This document shows positions 5,039 through 8,651 of a stretch of 8,651 nucleotides of DNA, one piece after another. The number at the start of each line of letters is the position of its first letter. Positions within the stretch are counted from its first letter, which is position 1. Source of the stretch: Clostridia bacterium (GTDB lineage Bacteria; Bacillota; Clostridia; Oscillospirales; CAG-272); contig JAFTKV010000212.1 of NCBI GenBank assembly GCA_017453085.1, positions 1-8,651 of the forward strand, read 5' to 3'. A model generated the notes under the pieces. It did not search any database. It saw nothing but the letters and a program-made list of their open reading frames with translations, and was not told the DNA's origin. Position numbers and translations under genes: made by a program.

Positions 5039-5090
5039 GCAACATCGGGATCATCCGAACTCCTCTCCCCCTCTGTTCTCCCACCACACA

Positions 5091-5118
5091 AAAATTCCTC
5101 CCGTTTGGGAGGGATTTT
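5091..5118. terminator. Bidirectional terminator between deacetylase and GH2 genes
   Basis: A 12-pair stem (5091-5102 with 5107-5118, one T-G wobble) around a GTTT loop. It gives ATTTT on the plus strand and ATTTTTG on the minus strand. It serves the convergent genes ending at 5038 and 5141. Confidence 0.85.
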
Positions 5119-5140
5119 CATATGATCGTTATCCATTCGT

Positions 5141-6886
5141 TTATTCCATGGGATTGGCCTTGTCAAAGACTCTGTGCAGCTCCGCTGCCAGCCGCTGCAT
5201 CCGATCGGCGTCCACCTTCAAGAGAGCCCGATCGTAGGTGAGCAGTCCGTTGGTCTCGTCCTCCACGTCGCTGACCTGGGTGAGCACCGCCGCCGAGAGT
5301 CCCTTCCTGATGTGGGGAATGATCTCGTCCTCGTACAGCGCCACCAGCGCATCCTCAAATGCCTGGGGATCGTCAAAATAGCGGTAGCCGTAGGTCTTGT
5401 CCAGATTGAAGGCGTGTCCCGCGATCTTGCAGGAGTAGCCGCCGAATTCGGACAGCACCATGGGACGTCCCTCCACAGGGGTCAGCTTCACCTTCTTGAA
5501 GTAGACGTGATCGCTTTCCACGTCGCTCTTCTGCTTTTTGAACCAGCCGGAGGTGGCGTCGTAAATGCGGGTGGGGTCCTTCGCCTTCAGCCGCTCGTAG
5601 ACCTCGTCGGCGTCAAACTGTCCCCAGCCCTCGTTGAAGATGGTGTAGTAGCAGACCGAGGGATGGTTGTAAAGCCGATCCATCATCCCCTCGGCACACG
5701 CAAAGAAGTGCTTCCGCCGCCGCTCCGACACACGGTGAGAAAAGGCTCTTCGGATGCCTATGGTAGGCAGCGCAGTATCTACGAGAAAGTGATACTTGCC
5801 GCTGTTCACCATGTCCTGAAAGACCACCATCCCCAGCTTATCGCAGAGATAGTAGAACACCTCGGGCTCGATCTTGATGTGCTTGCGGAGCATATTGAAC
5901 CCACAGGCCTTCATTTGCAGGATGTCGTTGCGAAAGCCCTCCTCGGTGGCGGGCAGGAAGATACCGTCGGGGAAATAGCCCTGATCCAGGAGTCCGTGGA
6001 AAAGATAGGGCTTTCCGTTGAGGGTCATCGTGGCGTGACCGTCCACCTGCGCAATGCCGACCGTTCGCAGCGCAAAGTAGGAGCGGACGGTGTCCTCCCC
6101 CGACTGCAGGGTGAAGTGGTAAAGATAGGGGTCCTCGGGCGTCCACAGATGGGGATTCTCAAGCGTAAGCGTGATGTGCTCTCCCTCGCCCGTGAAGATC
6201 TGCTCCGCACGTCCCTCGCCGCCACGGAGGATCAGCACCTTCTCATCCTCGCCGCCCTCCACGTCAATGGTCACGCCCTCCAGCGTAGGGGTGATCCGCA
6301 GGGAGCGGATGTAATTCTTCGGCACGCACTCCAGCCACACGGTCTGCCAGATACCGCTGACGGGAGTGTACCACATTCCGCCTCGCTTGCGGGTCTGCTT
6401 GCCGTAGGGGAGATCGGTGTCCAGGGGATCGTATGCATCCACCCGCAGCTCGTTTTCGCTGTCCATCAGATAATCGGTAACGTCCACCTCAAAGGGCAGA
6501 TAGCCGCCCGTGGGGGTTGCCATCAGATGGCCGTTGAGGAAGACTGCGGCGGACTGATCCACCGCACCGAAATGGAGAAGGATGCGCCCGTCACCCTTCC
6601 GAAAGCCCACGGGGAGCGTGAAGGTGCGACGGTAGATCATGACCTCGCGGTGCCCGCGCCCGATCTGCCGTCCGATGCCCGAAAGTCGGCTCTCCGGAGG
6701 ATAGGGGACGAGAATCTTGCCCAGCTCCTCTTCCCCGCGGGAAGAAAGGATGGAGAAATCCCACTGACCGTTGAGGCAGAAGTAGGAATCCCGCACCAGT
6801 TGAGGACGGGGATAGGAGGCGAAGGGCGGATTGGTAATGTGTTCTTCAAATGGAGTGGAAAGCGAGACGGTTCTGGGAGTTTTCAT
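5141..6886 (-). CDS. Glycoside hydrolase family 2 enzyme (beta-glycosidase, cytoplasmic)
   Basis: A 581-residue retaining beta-glycosidase of family GH2, whose known members are beta-galactosidases, beta-glucuronidases and beta-mannosidases. The order is typical: a jelly-roll sugar-binding domain (about 30-190, with LNGQWDF, IYRRTFTLP, FLNGHLM and SGIWQTVWLE), an Ig-like domain (about 190-275, ending in ALRTVGI), and a TIM barrel (about 280-575). In the barrel, GFNMLRKHIKIEPE is the conserved early strand, FNEGWG carries the acid/base Glu419, and LSEFGGY the nucleophile Glu480. HGLLDQGYFPDGIF is characteristic of an uncharacterised bacterial GH2 group, so substrate cannot be named. It is shorter than LacZ and lacks a signal peptide. 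The start is set by AGAAGGAG six bases upstream of ATG 6886. It lies 235 bp behind the MFS gene, and I see no strong promoter in that space, so cotranscription is likely. The terminator at 5091-5118 follows. Confidence 0.93.
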   Translation of the reverse strand: MKTPRTVSLSTPFEEHITNPPFASYPRPQLVRDSYFCLNGQWDFSILSSRGEEELGKILVPYPPESRLSGIGRQIGRGHREVMIYRRTFTLPVGFRKGDGRILLHFGAVDQSAAVFLNGHLMATPTGGYLPFEVDVTDYLMDSENELRVDAYDPLDTDLPYGKQTRKRGGMWYTPVSGIWQTVWLECVPKNYIRSLRITPTLEGVTIDVEGGEDEKVLILRGGEGRAEQIFTGEGEHITLTLENPHLWTPEDPYLYHFTLQSGEDTVRSYFALRTVGIAQVDGHATMTLNGKPYLFHGLLDQGYFPDGIFLPATEEGFRNDILQMKACGFNMLRKHIKIEPEVFYYLCDKLGMVVFQDMVNSGKYHFLVDTALPTIGIRRAFSHRVSERRRKHFFACAEGMMDRLYNHPSVCYYTIFNEGWGQFDADEVYERLKAKDPTRIYDATSGWFKKQKSDVESDHVYFKKVKLTPVEGRPMVLSEFGGYSCKIAGHAFNLDKTYGYRYFDDPQAFEDALVALYEDEIIPHIRKGLSAAVLTQVSDVEDETNGLLTYDRALLKVDADRMQRLAAELHRVFDKANPME

Positions 6887-6965
6887 GGGTAGCTCCTTCT
6901 CTCATATAAGATAGGCACAATCGGATTGCGCCGAGATAGCTTTTGTGGATGGGGGCGAGCATAGA

Positions 6966-7025
6966 CCCCCGTAGGGGCGATTCACGAATCGCCCGTCAAA
7001 CGGTCTGCACCGTCAAAGACGGCAA
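6966..7025 (-). repeat. R2-like hairpin repeat, minus-strand copy
   Basis: Read on the minus strand it follows directly on R3: a small hairpin CCGTC-TTT-GACGG (7022-7010), then a palindrome of GGGCGATTC and GAATCGCCC (6994-6975) with two central bases, then CTACGGGG. Order and tail match 940-1004, whereas the stem sequences differ almost completely. Confidence 0.75.
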
Positions 7026-7076
7026 CCTCATCCGTTGCTTCTGCAACATCACCTCTCCCCGCTGGGGAAGGCTTGG
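7026..7076 (-). repeat. R3 double-hairpin repeat, minus-strand copy
   Basis: On the minus strand it reads CCTTCCCCAGCGGGGA, then GAGGTGAT, then hairpin GTTGC-AGAA-GCAAC, then GGATGAGG. The first hairpin and the tail match the plus-strand copy at 891-932. The second hairpin occupies the same slot but has wholly different stem bases that still pair. Confidence 0.8.
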
Positions 7077-7121
7077 GATTAGCAGAAGATGTATGCTCCT
7101 GCGCAGAGGTGTGAGCAAGTG

Positions 7122-8408
7122 TTATTTCTTCGCCTTCCGAATCACTGCAAAGAAGGGTAGCACCAACACCGCCGCAATGAGCGCGGCAAGGAAAATATCG
7201 GCGGTGGGCACGAAGGAGGTGGTACCGTCGCCGTTCACAATGGTATCGGCACCCTCCAACACAAGCTTGCCGATCATAGGTCCCACCACGCCGGGGATCA
7301 GCACCTGGGAGAAGATCCGCACGCCTTGAAGCATGCCCGACTTCCCCGCAGGCGTGTTGTCCCGGATCAGCGCACCGAACACCGCCATGCCACAGAGATA
7401 GCCGCTCATCATCAAAAGCGAGCCGATGAACACGGGGATCGTGGATCGGGTGAAGAACAGCACGCAAAAGCCTGCAATCAGTCCGCCCACGGCAAACAGT
7501 CCCGAGAAGGCAAAGCCTTTTTTGTCATACACCTTGCCCCACAGCGCTGTCACCACCGATGCGATGATAATGGCAGGCGCCATCACCAGTACGTAGTCGG
7601 TCATGCCCAGCGACACCTCGTAGTAGAGGATCAGATAGGGCATAAAGATCTGAATGGCAATATTGAACACGATGAACGCCGCCAGTGCGATGTACAGCGT
7701 AGGATTTGCCCGAATAGTGGAGGGGGCAAATCCGTAGAAAATACTGCGGAAATAGCCAGATTCGGCAGGTGCGATCTTGGGCTCCTCGATCAGGAACAGC
7801 CCCGCAATGCCGATGGCCAGCACCAGTATGCCGATGATGGCGAAGATCGCCGTCCAGCTCTCGGGCTTTGCCAGATCAAAGAACATAAATCCGCCGAAGA
7901 CCACCAAAATCGCCACCAGAGGCATCATGGCGTTGATTCCTTCTGCCGCGCCTCGATTTCCCTCGTCAGTGGAATCGGTGAGCCACGCATTGAAGGCGGC
8001 ATCGTTGGCAGTGGAGCCGAAGAAGGTCATCACGCAGTCCAGTGCAATGGCAAGAGAAACGCCGGTGGCGGCGGCAGAAGCAGACATGGGCAGCAGCTTG
8101 CCGATAAGATCCTCTCTGAGGAACACGAAGCTGAAAATGGACACACCCCAAAGGATGTAGCCCCACGCAATGAAGAAGCGCCGCTTGCCCACCTTGTCGG
8201 AGAGTGCGCCCATGAACACGGTGGTGAGGGTGGCAGTCACGGCAGAGGCGGCCACCATTGCCGAAATATCGGCGGCGGAGGCGTTGAACATTTTATAAAT
8301 AAATACGTTGAAATACATATTCTCCACTACCCAGGCCACCTGCCCCATCAGGCTGAAGATGGCAAGTGCCCACCAGAAGCGGGGGGATTTTTTGGTTTTT
8401 ACAGTCAC
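7122..8408 (-). CDS. MFS transporter, probable carbohydrate permease
   Basis: A 428-residue polytopic membrane protein with about 12 hydrophobic segments. The major facilitator motif A is present after helix 2 (GALSDKVGKRR, residues 67-77), with its degenerate repeat in the second half (GKVYDKKG, 291-298). The cytoplasmic loop after the tenth helix reads RDNTPAGKSGMLQGVRIF, followed by a helix rich in Pro and Gly (LIPGVVGPMIG), a form I associate with clostridial MFS proteins near glycoside hydrolases. The start is GTG at 8408: GAAGGAG lies seven bases upstream, inside a leader of about 20 bases made by a perfect promoter. It precedes the GH2 gene on the same strand, which suggests import of an oligosaccharide or glycoside cut inside the cell. 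Whether it is a cation symporter and what it carries cannot be read from the sequence. Confidence 0.9.
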   Translation of the reverse strand: MTVKTKKSPRFWWALAIFSLMGQVAWVVENMYFNVFIYKMFNASAADISAMVAASAVTATLTTVFMGALSDKVGKRRFFIAWGYILWGVSIFSFVFLREDLIGKLLPMSASAAATGVSLAIALDCVMTFFGSTANDAAFNAWLTDSTDEGNRGAAEGINAMMPLVAILVVFGGFMFFDLAKPESWTAIFAIIGILVLAIGIAGLFLIEEPKIAPAESGYFRSIFYGFAPSTIRANPTLYIALAAFIVFNIAIQIFMPYLILYYEVSLGMTDYVLVMAPAIIIASVVTALWGKVYDKKGFAFSGLFAVGGLIAGFCVLFFTRSTIPVFIGSLLMMSGYLCGMAVFGALIRDNTPAGKSGMLQGVRIFSQVLIPGVVGPMIGKLVLEGADTIVNGDGTTSFVPTADIFLAALIAAVLVLPFFAVIRKAKK

Positions 8409-8415
8409 AGGATCA

Positions 8416-8422
8416 CTCCTTC
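8416..8422 (-). promoter_or_regulatory. Ribosome binding site that sets the GTG start of the MFS gene
   Basis: GAAGGAG on the minus strand lies seven bases before GTG 8408-8406. No in-frame ATG with a comparable site is available upstream within the transcript. Confidence 0.85.
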
Positions 8423-8437
8423 GGTCTTGTTACCATC

Positions 8438-8466
8438 ATTATACAACAGAAGGCGAATTTTGTCAA
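8438..8466 (-). promoter_or_regulatory. Consensus sigma-A promoter of the MFS-GH2 unit
   Basis: TTGACA (8466-8461), 17-bp spacer, TATAAT (8443-8438) on the minus strand, a perfect match at all twelve positions. The predicted start near 8431 gives a leader of about 22 bases, too short for a riboswitch. No inverted repeat that I would call an operator overlaps it. Confidence 0.93.
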
Positions 8467-8469
8467 ATC

Positions 8470-8651
8470 CTTTTTCGACAAGATAAAGCACCGTGGCGAC
8501 CGAATAGATCGTCCGGCGAAAAAACTGCGAAAAAAGTGAAAATATTTTTCAAAAATGTAGTTTTGTCAATGATGTGAGACTAAAAAAGTGAAGAAAAAAG
8601 TAACGAGTTTAGTTAAGACTTTGCAATCGGAAGGAGGGGCGAAGCCCCGAG
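8470..8651. other. AT-rich upstream region with A-tracts; no gene
   Basis: Contains A-tracts at 8519-8524, 8530-8535, 8551-8555, 8582-8587 and 8594-8599, several 11-12 bp apart, including a direct repeat of GCGAAAAAA (8516 and 8527). This marks possibly bent DNA upstream of the MFS promoter and contrasts with the GC-rich coding DNA. The last bases (8636-8648) form GGGGC-GAA-GCCCC, cut off by the window end and perhaps part of another palindromic repeat or of a terminator for a gene beyond. Confidence 0.5.
8541..8569 (-). promoter_or_regulatory. Possible second upstream promoter for the MFS gene
   Basis: TTGACA (8569-8564) is followed after 17 bp by AATATT (8546-8541), which matches the -10 consensus at four of six positions. 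A transcript from here would have a leader of about 125 bases. The -35 match may be chance in AT-rich DNA. Confidence 0.35.

Larger units (their letters stand above)
6887..7121. other. 235-bp space between MFS and GH2 genes
   Basis: Holds the composite R3+R2 element on the minus strand (7076-6966) followed by the GH2 leader with AGAAGGAG at 6900-6893. No T-tract follows any of its hairpins, so I see no intrinsic terminator. TATCTT/TTATAT strings in the leader have no convincing -35 partner. Confidence 0.6.

Noticed and set aside
5174..6892. 572-codon open frame on the plus strand opposite the GH2 gene
   Set aside because: It is the antisense of a clear GH2 gene with catalytic motifs; length is a by-product of GC-rich codon use, and its product has no recognisable domain.
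7326..8486. 386-codon plus-strand frame opposite the MFS gene
   Set aside because: His-rich antisense translation of a hydrophobic protein, a common shadow effect; the minus strand has the transporter with a perfect promoter.

Overview
The window looks like a piece of a GC-rich Clostridia-type genome, probably a gut Oscillospirales-like bacterium. This is an inference from three things: textbook sigma-A promoters (TTGACA, 17 bp, TATAAT-like) with AGGAGG-type ribosome binding sites, Firmicutes-like protein families, and intergenic spaces packed with small palindromic repeats. I see no RNA genes, CRISPR array, phage genes or transposase.

Left part (1-2850). The window opens inside pfkA (6-phosphofructokinase), which ends at a near-perfect intrinsic terminator. 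A gene-free stretch of about 490 bp follows, which is a mosaic of repeats: two tandem copies of an ~82-bp repeat (R1), then copies of a modular multi-hairpin element (R2/R3). Next is comM (YifB-family AAA+ ATPase), whose stop codon abuts a third R1 copy. Two terminator-like hairpins with the same 12-nt core in opposite orientation then separate comM from the convergent next gene.

Middle part (2848-5140). A minus-strand zinc metallopeptidase of the basic secretory protein (BSP) type is driven by an excellent promoter set in a 45-bp tandem repeat. Divergent from it are a small unrecognised or DUF6514-like protein and a NodB-type polysaccharide deacetylase with its own extended -10 promoter. None of these three proteins shows a signal peptide. 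A bidirectional terminator closes the block.

Right part (5141-8651). An MFS transporter and a glycoside hydrolase family 2 enzyme lie on the minus strand in that transcription order. This looks like a carbohydrate uptake and cytoplasmic hydrolysis unit. The 235-bp space between them holds a second copy of the modular R3+R2 hairpin element. A perfect promoter and an AT-rich, A-tract-containing leader lie upstream of the MFS gene; no regulator gene is in view.

The coding genes are ordinary. The most interesting material is the family of modular repeats, whose hairpin stems change sequence between copies while keeping their pairing.
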